This document shows, piece after piece, positions 1 through 5,337 of a stretch of 5,358 bases of DNA. Under the pieces are notes generated by a model that did not search any database, had not been told where the DNA came from, and saw nothing but the letters and a program-made list of their open reading frames with translations. The DNA is taken from NCBI GenBank assembly GCA_052031065.1, contig JBPEXY010000163.1:1-5358 (forward strand), read 5' to 3'. Origin of the DNA: JBPEXY01 sp052031065. Its GTDB lineage: Bacteria; Pseudomonadota; Gammaproteobacteria; Immundisolibacterales; Immundisolibacteraceae. Position 1 is the first letter of the stretch, and every line of letters begins with the position of its first letter. The position numbers and the translations under genes are program-made.

Positions 1-162
1 TTTCAGTGGATGGATGAACGCGGGTTTTCCCTGCAGGATGACCGTATGTGGCACCAGGCGACGCTGAGTCCCTACGGTCGGGCTAATCTGACCAGTACAG
101 CAACCCGACCTGAAGGTGCACGGGTGCGGCTTTCGGTTCGTCGACCCTATAGCGAATTTTGA
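1..162 (+). CDS. YcfL-like (DUF1425) protein, 3' end only
   Basis: Frame 1 is open from the window edge to TGA at 160-162, giving the last 53 residues of a protein whose start lies outside the window. The fragment begins FQWMDERGF, continues through a central W (residue 17) and ends VRLSVRRPYSEF. This matches the C-terminal half of the DUF1425/YcfL family, in which an aromatic 'F/Y-x-W-x-D-x-x-G' strand is followed by a conserved W and a final 'RLxxR' strand. YcfL proteins are small periplasmic lipoproteins of unknown function. In enterobacteria ycfL lies immediately upstream of lpoB (ycfM), and the next gene here is LpoB-like, only 16 bases away, which supports the call strongly. The lipoprotein signal cannot be seen because it is outside the window. 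The two genes are probably co-transcribed. Confidence 0.75.
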   Translation, partial: FQWMDERGFSLQDDRMWHQATLSPYGRANLTSTATRPEGARVRLSVRRPYSEF

Positions 163-178
163 ACAGAGGGAGTTAATT

Positions 179-724
179 GTGAGTATGCGAATCTTGTCGG
201 TCGCACTGGTTATGGTGTTGGGCTGTTCTATGATCAGCCCCGCGCAGGCGTTTCTTGGGCTGGGCAAAAAGAAAGAAGATCGTGTATCGATTGGTGACAG
301 TAACGCCCGCACCCACCTGGAAACCGAACTGACGATTGGTGATCTGATGGCTTTCGCCGAGACTGTAACCAACAAAATGCTGGCTTCTCCGCGGTTGTCA
401 GACTGGGCCAGTAAACCGCCACGCCTGATTCTCGGGAGTCTTGTCAACAACACCGACAATCCCAATCTGCGCGTCAATGATATGTACGACCGGATTGTTG
501 AGGTGATGTTCAATTCCAACGTCGCTCGGATTGTCGATGCCAGTGCCGAAAATTTCGACTACATTGTCAAATCAGAGATCAGCTCCAACCGGCAGTATGG
601 AGAGGGCGGCAAGCAGCTGGTGGAGTACGTCATGACTTTCAAGTTGTTTTCTGTTGAAGGTGAGCTGCAGGGGCAGTGGTCAGACCGGCTCAACCTGGTA
701 CAGAACAAGCGTAAGCTCTGGTAA
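179..724 (+). CDS. lpoB: LpoB-like penicillin-binding protein activator
   Basis: The protein has 181 residues from a GTG start at 179. This start is preferred because GAGGGAG (166-172) sits 6 bases upstream; a frame extension to ATG 116 would overlap the previous gene and place a non-signal-like sequence first. The N-terminus is a hydrophobic export signal (residues 5-19). It contains a possible lipobox VLGC ending at Cys16 and also a good signal-peptidase-I site, SPAQA before Phe25. The body (about residues 50-181) carries LpoB-family features: GDLMAFAETVTNKMLASP, then a 'PPRLILGSLVNNTD' strand, then a helix leading into VARIVDAS. In E. coli, LpoB is an outer-membrane lipoprotein that crosses the periplasm to stimulate the PBP1b peptidoglycan synthase. 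The segment between Cys16 and the folded domain is only about 30 residues, lacks the long Pro/Gln-rich linker of E. coli LpoB, and starts with a basic GLGKKK patch. The family call is fairly sure; the PBP partner is inferred. Confidence 0.82.
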   Translation: MSMRILSVALVMVLGCSMISPAQAFLGLGKKKEDRVSIGDSNARTHLETELTIGDLMAFAETVTNKMLASPRLSDWASKPPRLILGSLVNNTDNPNLRVNDMYDRIVEVMFNSNVARIVDASAENFDYIVKSEISSNRQYGEGGKQLVEYVMTFKLFSVEGELQGQWSDRLNLVQNKRKLW

Positions 725-814
725 GGAGGTTCACTGCAGTGAGTGACATCGTGCTAGGTGCTTACTGCTGACAGGTCGGGTCAATCGGCGAAGAGAGCTG
801 TAACTACTCCTTAT
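721..814 (+). promoter_or_regulatory. Structured gap between lpoB and the SH3 gene, with an orphan Shine-Dalgarno
   Basis: AAGGAGGT (723-730) is a perfect Shine-Dalgarno sequence touching the lpoB stop codon. Eight bases later a GTG (739) opens a frame of only ten codons (M-SDIVLGAYC) ending at TGA 769-771. That mini-frame lies in a hairpin: GCAGTGAG (736-743) pairs with CTTACTGC (761-768), with one G-U pair and a 17-base loop. In addition GTAAGGAG (721-728) is complementary, with one G-U pair, to CTCCTTAT (807-814), which contains the first two bases of the SH3 gene's ATG. A long-range pairing could therefore mask both the orphan ribosome site and the next start. I see no convincing sigma-70 promoter in the gap. 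The pairings are seen directly; the regulatory role is inference. Confidence 0.4.
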
Positions 815-1346
815 GGTCACGCGCATTCGTTTGGGTTTTCTGGTTTTGCTGCTGGTCTTCTGCACAGTGCCAGTGGGTGCGAGTGAGCGGGGCGAGTTAC
901 TCAGCAGTGTTGTGCTCAGGGACGATGCCAACCATCAGAGTGCTGCGGTCACCTTGTTGCAACCGGGTGACCAGGTAACGATTGAGCTACGCAGTGCGCA
1001 GTGGATGCAGGTACGTACCGCTACCGAACTGACCGGGTGGGTAGAGATGTCGGCGGTACGGCTGGTCGATCTCTCACTGCGTAAGAGGGCTTCGGGGTTT
1101 TTTCGCTGGTTGCGTGGTAGTGGGCGCCGTGCCGAGGCCAATTCCGGCAGCATCACCGTGGGCATTCGGGGACTGGCTCATGAGGATGAGCGGCCGGCGC
1201 AAACAGCTACGCCGGTGGCACTCCAGCAAGCTGAACCAAATTTCACCGCTCTGACCGAGTTGGAGAGTTTTCAGGTCGATGCGCAAACCGCACGTAACCA
1301 TGCGGATCAACAGCAGCTGGTTACCCGGCAGGTACCGCCGTTGTGA
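813..1346 (+). CDS. Secreted bacterial SH3-like domain protein
   Basis: The protein has 177 residues. Residues 1-23 form a signal peptide (MVTRIR, a long hydrophobic core, then PVGA before Ser24), so it should be periplasmic. Residues about 26-86 look like a bacterial SH3 fold: a 'VVLRDDAN' strand in place of the usual 'lR-x-xP', then LLQPGDQVTIELRSAQWMQV, then GWVEMSAVRL. Such domains often bind cell-wall peptides or other envelope ligands. After a basic stretch (RKRASGFFRWLRGSGRRAE) comes SITVGIRGL (113-121), a motif I associate with the tails of SH3-like proteins encoded beside M48 proteases. The rest is polar and probably disordered. In-frame TAA at 801-803 limits the start to ATG 813. 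That start has only a poor, distant purine run (791-796), so translation may depend on upstream structure. Its stop overlaps the next gene's GTG (GTGA), which implies translational coupling to the protease. Confidence 0.72.
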   Translation: MVTRIRLGFLVLLLVFCTVPVGASERGELLSSVVLRDDANHQSAAVTLLQPGDQVTIELRSAQWMQVRTATELTGWVEMSAVRLVDLSLRKRASGFFRWLRGSGRRAEANSGSITVGIRGLAHEDERPAQTATPVALQQAEPNFTALTELESFQVDAQTARNHADQQQLVTRQVPPL

Positions 1347-2365
1347 CCGTGCCACGAATCTTTTTTGCACTGGTGTTGCTGGTCTCTGGTAACAGCCTGA
1401 CAGCACAGGCCCAAACCACGCTGACGCCAGCCCAGGCACAGCGCATTGTTACCGCCACCCTGCTTGGTTCGGCACCGTTACTTAATGACCCTGAGGTACA
1501 GGACTATGTAAACAGAGTTGGGCGCTGGCTCACGTTAAACACGCCAGCAGCAGATCAGCAATGGCGTTTTGGAGTGCTTAACAGTCCAACTATCGCATCA
1601 TTTTCGGCGCCTGACGGGTCGGTGCTCCTCACCTCTGGGTTGCTTGAATTGCTACGCAACGAGACCGAGCTGGCGGCTGTGTTGAGTCATGAGATTGCGC
1701 ATGTTCTTGAAGGGCACCATAAGCTCTCGCGCTGGGCGTCTACTCCGTTGCAATCCCGGCAGCAGTTGCTGTCGCAGACCCGGCAGCACTATGCTCAGGG
1801 GCTTAGCGCGAGCGAGGAGCATACTGCAGACCGCCTGGCAGTGACGCTTGCCGCCCGCGCAGGATATGACCCCTATGGGTTGCCTGCGGTCCTGCAGATG
1901 CTGCAGGCCGTGCCCCCCGGCGACCAACACCTGACGCTGATGCGAGCCGTTAAACCGTTGCCGACGGAACGGTTATCGAAGCTACTGCCGGCGATGGAGG
2001 TGCTGGCTCGTTTTTCCGGTGGTCAGGCAATTAATAGCAGTTTTTCCGCTACATCACAGGGTGCTGCCTCTTCGACCGCGTCGCGAGCATCGGCTCAAAC
2101 AGCCAGATCTGCACAGCGCCCCCAGCAGACAGCTATCGATCATCCATCAACTGAACCAAACGCAGTGGTAGAGAGTGGTTCCGTCCTGAATCTGGTCTCC
2201 GAGATACAACAATTGTTAGCCCAGCGCGGCTACGATGCAGGATCCCAGCCGGGATTGATGACCCCCAACCTGGAATTTTCGATCATGGAATATCAGAACC
2301 AGCATGGGTTGCCTGTTACCGGTATCGCCGATGCAGCGCTGCGCAATCATCTAATGTCTAATTGA
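1343..2365 (+). CDS. Secreted M48 zinc metalloprotease with C-terminal peptidoglycan-binding domain
   Basis: The protein has 340 residues from GTG 1343, which overlaps the SH3 gene's stop by four bases. Residues 1-23 form a signal peptide ending SLTAQA before Gln24. The M48 catalytic domain covers about 45-225. The zinc site HEIAH lies at 116-120, followed by LEGHH; the third ligand is Glu159 in SEEHTADRLAV, with Asp163 in the usual EhxAD arrangement; then comes the family's AGYDPYG stretch (173-179). VLNSPTIASFSAPDGSVLLT (78-97) is the typical M48 substrate-edge strand. After a Ser/Ala/Gln-rich linker (about 228-278), residues 283-338 look like a PG_binding_1 domain (EIQQLLAQRGY, then EYQNQHGLPVTG). 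M48 enzymes of this secreted, BepA/LoiP-like type digest misfolded envelope proteins. The wall-binding module suggests it is held on peptidoglycan. Catalytic residues are intact. Its substrate cannot be told from the sequence, and the SH3 protein is a likely partner. Confidence 0.85.
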   Translation: MTVPRIFFALVLLVSGNSLTAQAQTTLTPAQAQRIVTATLLGSAPLLNDPEVQDYVNRVGRWLTLNTPAADQQWRFGVLNSPTIASFSAPDGSVLLTSGLLELLRNETELAAVLSHEIAHVLEGHHKLSRWASTPLQSRQQLLSQTRQHYAQGLSASEEHTADRLAVTLAARAGYDPYGLPAVLQMLQAVPPGDQHLTLMRAVKPLPTERLSKLLPAMEVLARFSGGQAINSSFSATSQGAASSTASRASAQTARSAQRPQQTAIDHPSTEPNAVVESGSVLNLVSEIQQLLAQRGYDAGSQPGLMTPNLEFSIMEYQNQHGLPVTGIADAALRNHLMSN

Positions 2366-2388
2366 TCGGGTGGTTCGCCGCCTATACT
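2362..2388 (+). promoter_or_regulatory. Candidate sigma-70 promoter for the dioxygenase operon
   Basis: TTGATC (2362-2367, 4/6 match to the -35 consensus) overlaps the protease stop codon, and TATACT (2383-2388, 5/6 match to -10) follows after 15 bases. It is followed by a GC-rich GGCCGC. The spacing is shorter than the optimal 17, so an activator may be needed. Transcription would start near 2395, leaving about 145 bases of leader before the dioxygenase alpha ATG. A second isolated -10-like box, CATAAT (2460-2465), has no -35 partner. Confidence 0.35.
2368..2383 (+). terminator. TTCG-loop hairpin after the protease gene, weak terminator candidate
   Basis: GGGTGG (2368-2373) pairs with CCGCCT (2378-2383) across a stable TTCG tetraloop, with two G-U pairs. 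It begins two bases after the protease stop. There is no immediate T run; the nearest is CTTTT at 2394-2398. It is therefore a poor intrinsic terminator and may instead stabilise the 3' end of the mRNA. It overlaps the candidate promoter spacer. Confidence 0.3.
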
Positions 2389-2475
2389 GGCCGCTTTTCC
2401 TGAGTGGCAGGCACGTAATTGCTATTCAATGTGTGGCGATCATTTTCTTCGCTGGTAGCCATAATCCCGGCCCTC

Positions 2476-2504
2476 CGTTAAGCTTAAACGAGCGTTAAGT
2501 TAAA
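2476..2504 (+). repeat. 17-bp-spaced direct repeat, putative operator of the dioxygenase operon
   Basis: CGTTAAGCTTAAA (2476-2488) is repeated as CGTTAAGTTAAA (2493-2504), identical but for one missing base, with CGTTAAG boxes exactly 17 bp apart. The first copy contains a perfect 10-bp palindrome, TTAAGCTTAA (2478-2487). A looser relative, CGGTAAG, begins at 2515. The repeats lie 38-66 bp upstream of the dioxygenase start, a natural place for a regulator to bind. No regulator gene is intact in the window, so the binding protein is unknown. Confidence 0.4.
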
Positions 2505-2541
2505 GATGACTGTTCGGTAAGCGTTCTAAGGGGAGAGGACC

Positions 2542-3867
2542 ATGGATGCACGTACCCGCTTTGATGCCAGCGTTGAGCTAGATGAACTGGTAGACCTGTC
2601 AGCCGGCTGGCTGGATCGGCGCATATTCTGGGAGGAGTGGATCTACCAGCTGGAGCTGGAGCGGCTGTTTGCCCGTTCCTGGCTGTTTGTTGCCCATGAA
2701 AGCCAGCTACCCAACAGTGGCGACTTTCTGACCACCTACATGGGTCAGGACAATGTCATCGTCGCCCGCCATACTGATGGCACCATCCGCGTCTTTACCA
2801 ACTCCTGCACTCATCGTGGCAACCGGATCTGCTTTGCCGATCGCGGCAACAGCCGTCAGTTTGTCTGTAACTACCATGGCTGGTCCTATGGCACCGACGG
2901 CAGCCTTAACGGCATGCACGAAGAGGACCATTATCAGGGCTGGATCGACAAAGCCGGCTGGGGCCTGCAAAACGCTCGGGTAGAGCAATATAAGGGGTTG
3001 GTGTTCGCCTGCTTTGACGACGAGGCGCCCGGGCTGGAGGAGTTCCTCGGCGACTACCGCTGGTATCTCGATATCGTTCTCGACCAGACCGACACCGGTA
3101 CCGAGTTCATCGGCGGTACCGTCAAGAACATGTTCAGCGCCAACTGGAAGTTTGGTGCCGAGAACTTCACCGGTGATTCCCTCCATGCCAGCTGGACCCA
3201 CGATTCCGGCTCCAAGGCAATGACCTTCGGCCAGCCGGTGCCCGATTTTATGCCGGTCGATCCGCAATCATTCCACGCCAACGCCAATGGCCACGGCTGG
3301 GAAGGCGGGCTCGATGGTATCGGCACGCTGGGGCTGATTGGCATGGCCAATCCAGAGGCGATGCAGTATTACCAGACCAAGCGTGATGAGATGGCCAAAC
3401 GGCTGGGTGACCTGCGCGCGCGCAAAATCTGGGGTTCGGTTATCTCCGCCTCTGTGTTCCCCAATTTTTCCTACCTGCCCGGTATTGGCACCATGCGCGT
3501 CTGGCTGCCAAAAGGGCCGCGCCAGTTTGAACTGCGCGCCTGGACCATCGTTAACAAAGACATGCCCGACAGCGTTAAGGATACCGTCCGCGATGCCTGC
3601 ATGCAGACCTTCGCACCTGGTGGTGTGTTTGAAATGGATGACGGTGAAAACTGGGAAAACGCCACCACCGCCAACGAAGGAGTGGTCACCCGGCGGCAGA
3701 AACTCCACTACGGCCTGCGCGTGGGCACAACTACCCGCGACGACCCGGAGCTGCCCGGTAACATCAGCAAGCCGATGTACAACGACAGCAACCAGCTGGC
3801 GTTCTACCAGCGCTGGCTCGATTACCTCACCGCTGACTCGTGGGATGAGATCCCCCGTCAACGTTAA
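2542..3867 (+). CDS. Rieske non-heme iron ring-hydroxylating oxygenase, alpha (large) subunit
   Basis: The protein has 441 residues, the normal size for the naphthalene/biphenyl dioxygenase group. The start is ATG 2542 after a strong purine-rich site (AAGGGGAGAGG, 2528-2538). The Rieske [2Fe-2S] ligands are complete: C89 and H91 in CTHRG, C109 and H112 in CNYHGW. The catalytic domain has GAENFTGDSLHASWTH (205-220), giving bridging Asp212 and iron ligands His215 and His220. The third iron ligand is one of Asp366/Asp367 in FEMDDGENWE. Leu214 replaces the Tyr common in the 'GDxYH' motif. The enzyme would add O2 to an aromatic ring, or mono-oxygenate it, using electrons from a ferredoxin and reductase not encoded here. 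The beta subunit follows 15 bases later. The substrate cannot be assigned from sequence alone. Codons are strongly biased to ACC, GGC and CTG compared with the protease gene. Large open frames on the other strand are by-products of this bias. Confidence 0.93.
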   Translation: MDARTRFDASVELDELVDLSAGWLDRRIFWEEWIYQLELERLFARSWLFVAHESQLPNSGDFLTTYMGQDNVIVARHTDGTIRVFTNSCTHRGNRICFADRGNSRQFVCNYHGWSYGTDGSLNGMHEEDHYQGWIDKAGWGLQNARVEQYKGLVFACFDDEAPGLEEFLGDYRWYLDIVLDQTDTGTEFIGGTVKNMFSANWKFGAENFTGDSLHASWTHDSGSKAMTFGQPVPDFMPVDPQSFHANANGHGWEGGLDGIGTLGLIGMANPEAMQYYQTKRDEMAKRLGDLRARKIWGSVISASVFPNFSYLPGIGTMRVWLPKGPRQFELRAWTIVNKDMPDSVKDTVRDACMQTFAPGGVFEMDDGENWENATTANEGVVTRRQKLHYGLRVGTTTRDDPELPGNISKPMYNDSNQLAFYQRWLDYLTADSWDEIPRQR

Positions 3868-3882
3868 TTCAGGAGACCAGCC

Positions 3883-4431
3883 ATGTCAGCAGAATCCGTT
3901 GCCGCTGGTATCGACACCAGCATCGTTAACGCCGAAATCATCCAGTGGTTTGAGGTCAATCAGCTCTACACTCGCGAAGCCCAGGCACTGGATGCAGAAG
4001 ATTATGAAACCTGGTTTAGCATGCTCTGCGAGGACCTGCGTTACTGGATGCCCGCCAGGGAAACCCTGTTCCGAAAGGACGAAGCGGAAGATGATCCGCG
4101 TAACATGAACTTCTACAACGAAACTCTCGACACCTTGAAAATGCGCGTCTCCCGTCTCGGCACCGGCACCGCCTGGTCAGAGAATCCGCGCACCCGCTAC
4201 CGCCACCTGATCACCAACGTGGCGGTGACGCCGGCTGACCAGCCCCATGAGCTTAACGCCAGTTCAAACTTCATCGTTTACCGTAACCGACTGGAGCGGG
4301 AGGAGTCCTGGCTCGTCGGCTATCGTCAGGACCTTCTGCGGAGGGTCGATGGCCAGCTCAAAATTGCGCGGCGCAAAATTCTCCTCGACCAGAACTGCCT
4401 GCTCAGTAAAAATCTCAATGTCTATCTCTGA
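3883..4431 (+). CDS. Ring-hydroxylating oxygenase beta (small) subunit
   Basis: The protein has 182 residues, typical for the family (about 160-195). ATG 3883 has AGGAG (3871-3875) seven bases upstream. Family features run through the whole length: VNQLYTREAQALDAEDYETW (25-44) with the acidic 'LY-x-E-a-x-x-LD-x-x-x-y-x-x-W' signature, RYWMPAR (53-59), GTAWSENPRTRYRHLITNV (95-113), SNFIVYR (128-134) and GYRQDLLRR (146-154), then IARRKILLDQN near the C-terminus. Beta subunits have a cone-shaped NTF2-like fold with no metal site and lock three alpha subunits into an alpha3-beta3 hexamer. Being intact and directly behind alpha, it implies a functional two-subunit terminal oxygenase rather than an alpha-only type. 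The gene is probably co-transcribed with alpha and with the S4 gene, 13 bases downstream. Confidence 0.92.
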   Translation: MSAESVAAGIDTSIVNAEIIQWFEVNQLYTREAQALDAEDYETWFSMLCEDLRYWMPARETLFRKDEAEDDPRNMNFYNETLDTLKMRVSRLGTGTAWSENPRTRYRHLITNVAVTPADQPHELNASSNFIVYRNRLEREESWLVGYRQDLLRRVDGQLKIARRKILLDQNCLLSKNLNVYL

Positions 4432-4444
4432 TACGGACGTCTGA

Positions 4445-4666
4445 ATGCAGCAGGTCATCATCAACTCAGAGCCGGTTGAACTCTACAAAGTGCTCAAATT
4501 CGAAGGGCTGGTTGGCAGCGGCGGCGAGGCCCGGCGGGTCATTGCCGAGGGCATGGTCCTGCTCAATGGCGAAACTGAAACCCGCAAACGCAAAAAAGTA
4601 AGCGCCGGGGATATCATCGAGTTTGCAGGGCAGCAGTTTGTTCTGCAACTCGGTAGGAGTGACTAA
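4445..4666 (+). CDS. Small S4-domain RNA-binding protein, YbcJ family
   Basis: The protein has 73 residues and is one S4 domain: ELYKVLKFEGLVGSGGEARR (12-31) forms the two-helix part with the basic end, and IAEGMVLLNGETETRKRKK (33-51) is the RNA-contacting hairpin. VSAGDIIEFAGQQFVLQ ends the fold. The 'EGxV.l(N/D)G..ETRKR.K...G' pattern closely resembles E. coli YbcJ, a 70-residue protein, and the YaaA/RlbA-type S4 proteins linked to ribosomes. It would bind structured RNA in the cytoplasm, but its target is not established. ATG 4445 has only a weak CGGA site 7 bases upstream, so it may depend on translation of the beta gene. Its place at the end of a dioxygenase operon is odd for a housekeeping-type protein. 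It may simply share the terminator. Confidence 0.85.
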   Translation: MQQVIINSEPVELYKVLKFEGLVGSGGEARRVIAEGMVLLNGETETRKRKKVSAGDIIEFAGQQFVLQLGRSD

Positions 4667-4677
4667 CCGCTGACCGG

Positions 4678-4707
4678 AACCAAGCCTCTTTTTGGCGGTT
4701 GGTTTTT
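4678..4707 (+). terminator. Rho-independent terminator of the dioxygenase-S4 operon
   Basis: AACCAA (4678-4683) pairs with TTGGTT (4699-4704), and GCC (4684-4686) with GGC (4694-4696). A two-base GG bulge lies on the right side and a seven-base T-rich loop at the tip. The T run 4703-4707 follows directly. A competing stem, AACCGC (4665-4670) with GCGGTT (4695-4700), overlaps the S4 stop codon. Position just after the last gene of the unit supports the call. Confidence 0.65.
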
Positions 4708-4723
4708 AGTCCGCCTCTACAGG

Positions 4724-5169
4724 TCACAACAACGGCTGAGCAAACCTGGGTTCAAACCACTCGGTCGCCAACGATTTCGGGATGCTTGGCAATTCCGCTA
4801 CGGTATTGGAAAGTCTGAAGTCACTACGGAGTGTCTGCCCTTCTGCCTGGTAGACCCGGGAGGCCATTGCGGTGTCCAGGTTCCAGTGATTAGCAATCCA
4901 GTTGATCACCCGCTGGAGCTTATTGGCAATGAAGCGGGTGGTGTTGATATGCGTTTGTACTAGCCGGAAACGGCGAAATCGACCTTGCCATCCGCCAGCA
5001 ATCTCATCGGTTCGGTAAGTCGCTAGCCGCAGAAATCGAAACCGATTACTGTTTCCACCTCGAGTCCCTGGTCAGCGTAAAAACCAAATGCCCCGGCCAG
5101 GTATTGACCAGGCATGTTTAGATTGTGGCTGATCTGAGCAAAGGATTGTCTGGGCACGGTTGGGTGAAA
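4724..5169 (-). pseudogene. Decayed NMT1/SsuA-type ABC transporter substrate-binding protein
   Basis: Read on the - strand, a frame open from 5169 gives FAQISHNLNMPGQYLAGA then FGFYADQGLEVETVIGFDF. This is the N-terminal pattern of NMT1/SsuA-like periplasmic binding proteins ('GfYadqGLeVe'). A TAG stop at 5025-5023 interrupts it. The same frame then reads RLTEPMRLLADGKVDFAVSG, the next conserved block ('l..GkvDfavs'), up to a second TAG at 4962-4960. From about 4960 the homology moves to another frame: INTTRFIANKLQRVINWIAN, then HWNLDTAMASRVYQ, running to TGA 4726-4724, which looks like the C-terminal helices of the same family. Only about 145 residues remain of the usual ~320, so roughly the middle half appears deleted. 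No signal peptide is visible; two TGA codons lie just before 5169. Uptake of a small organic compound was its likely former role. A shorter C-terminal frame starting GTG 4909 is not an independent gene. Confidence 0.65.
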
Positions 5170-5270
5170 TCATCAGTACCCCTGCTCGCCGTTAGCTGAC
5201 TATCCCGTCAAGCCACCTTAGTCCGAAAATCGCCACCGTCCGATAAAATGAAATCTCTCCAGAGCCGCGC
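5170..5270. other. Non-coding stretch upstream of the transporter remnant
   Basis: I see no gene, promoter pair or terminator that I can support here. On the - strand all of the remnant's frame is broken by TAA, TAG and two TGA codons between 5220 and 5170, so any signal peptide of the former binding protein has been lost or lies beyond recognition. Confidence 0.5.
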
Positions 5271-5337
5271 CTTTAATGGGGGAAAGTGGCCGCGCGCGAG
5301 AATAACCGCAGGTAGGGGCCACGCGGAGGCGTTAAAG
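5271..5337. repeat. Symmetric two-box inverted repeat at the right edge
   Basis: CTTTAA (5271-5276) and GTGGCC (5286-5291) are mirrored by GGCCAC (5317-5322) and TTAAAG (5332-5337). The boxes in each arm are separated by exactly nine unmatched bases, and the arms flank a 25-base centre. The layout resembles sites bound by a dimeric protein or a folded single strand with an internal bulge. It does not fit the attC core consensus (GTTRRRY/RYYYAAC). Function unknown. Confidence 0.35.

Noticed and set aside
767..806. CTGACA (768-773) as the -35 of a promoter for the SH3 gene.
   Set aside because: No acceptable -10 box lies 16-18 bases downstream; the nearest candidate, TAACTA at 801, is 27 bases away.
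1074..1439. A 121-codon - strand frame across the SH3-protease junction.
   Set aside because: It has no recognisable domain or ribosome site and opposes two genes with signal peptides and coupled translation.
2707..3861. Two long open frames on the - strand (186 and 197 codons) running opposite the dioxygenase alpha gene.
   Set aside because: They mirror the GC-rich third positions of the alpha codons, read as low-complexity V/G/A-rich peptides, match no family I recognise, and lie wholly inside a gene with complete catalytic motifs.
3338..4108. A 256-codon + strand frame spanning the end of alpha and the start of beta.
   Set aside because: It is a +1 shadow with a P/S/T/C-rich composition, and it crosses the alpha stop, the intergenic ribosome site and the beta start, all of which are well supported.
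4364..4376. TTGCGC-G-GCGCAA near-perfect palindrome.
   Set aside because: It lies within the conserved KIARRKI segment of the beta subunit and is explained by coding sequence (GCG CGG CGC); there is no sign of a separate role.
4960..5025. The two TAG codons in the transporter remnant as read-through (recoded) amber codons.
   Set aside because: Reading through the second TAG gives a peptide without family resemblance that soon stops, while the family match resumes in a different frame. Decay explains this better than recoding.
5271..5337. The inverted repeat as an integron attC site.
   Set aside because: The outer boxes read CTTTAAT and GTTAAAG, which break the RYYYAAC/GTTRRRY core consensus, and no integrase gene or second site is present.
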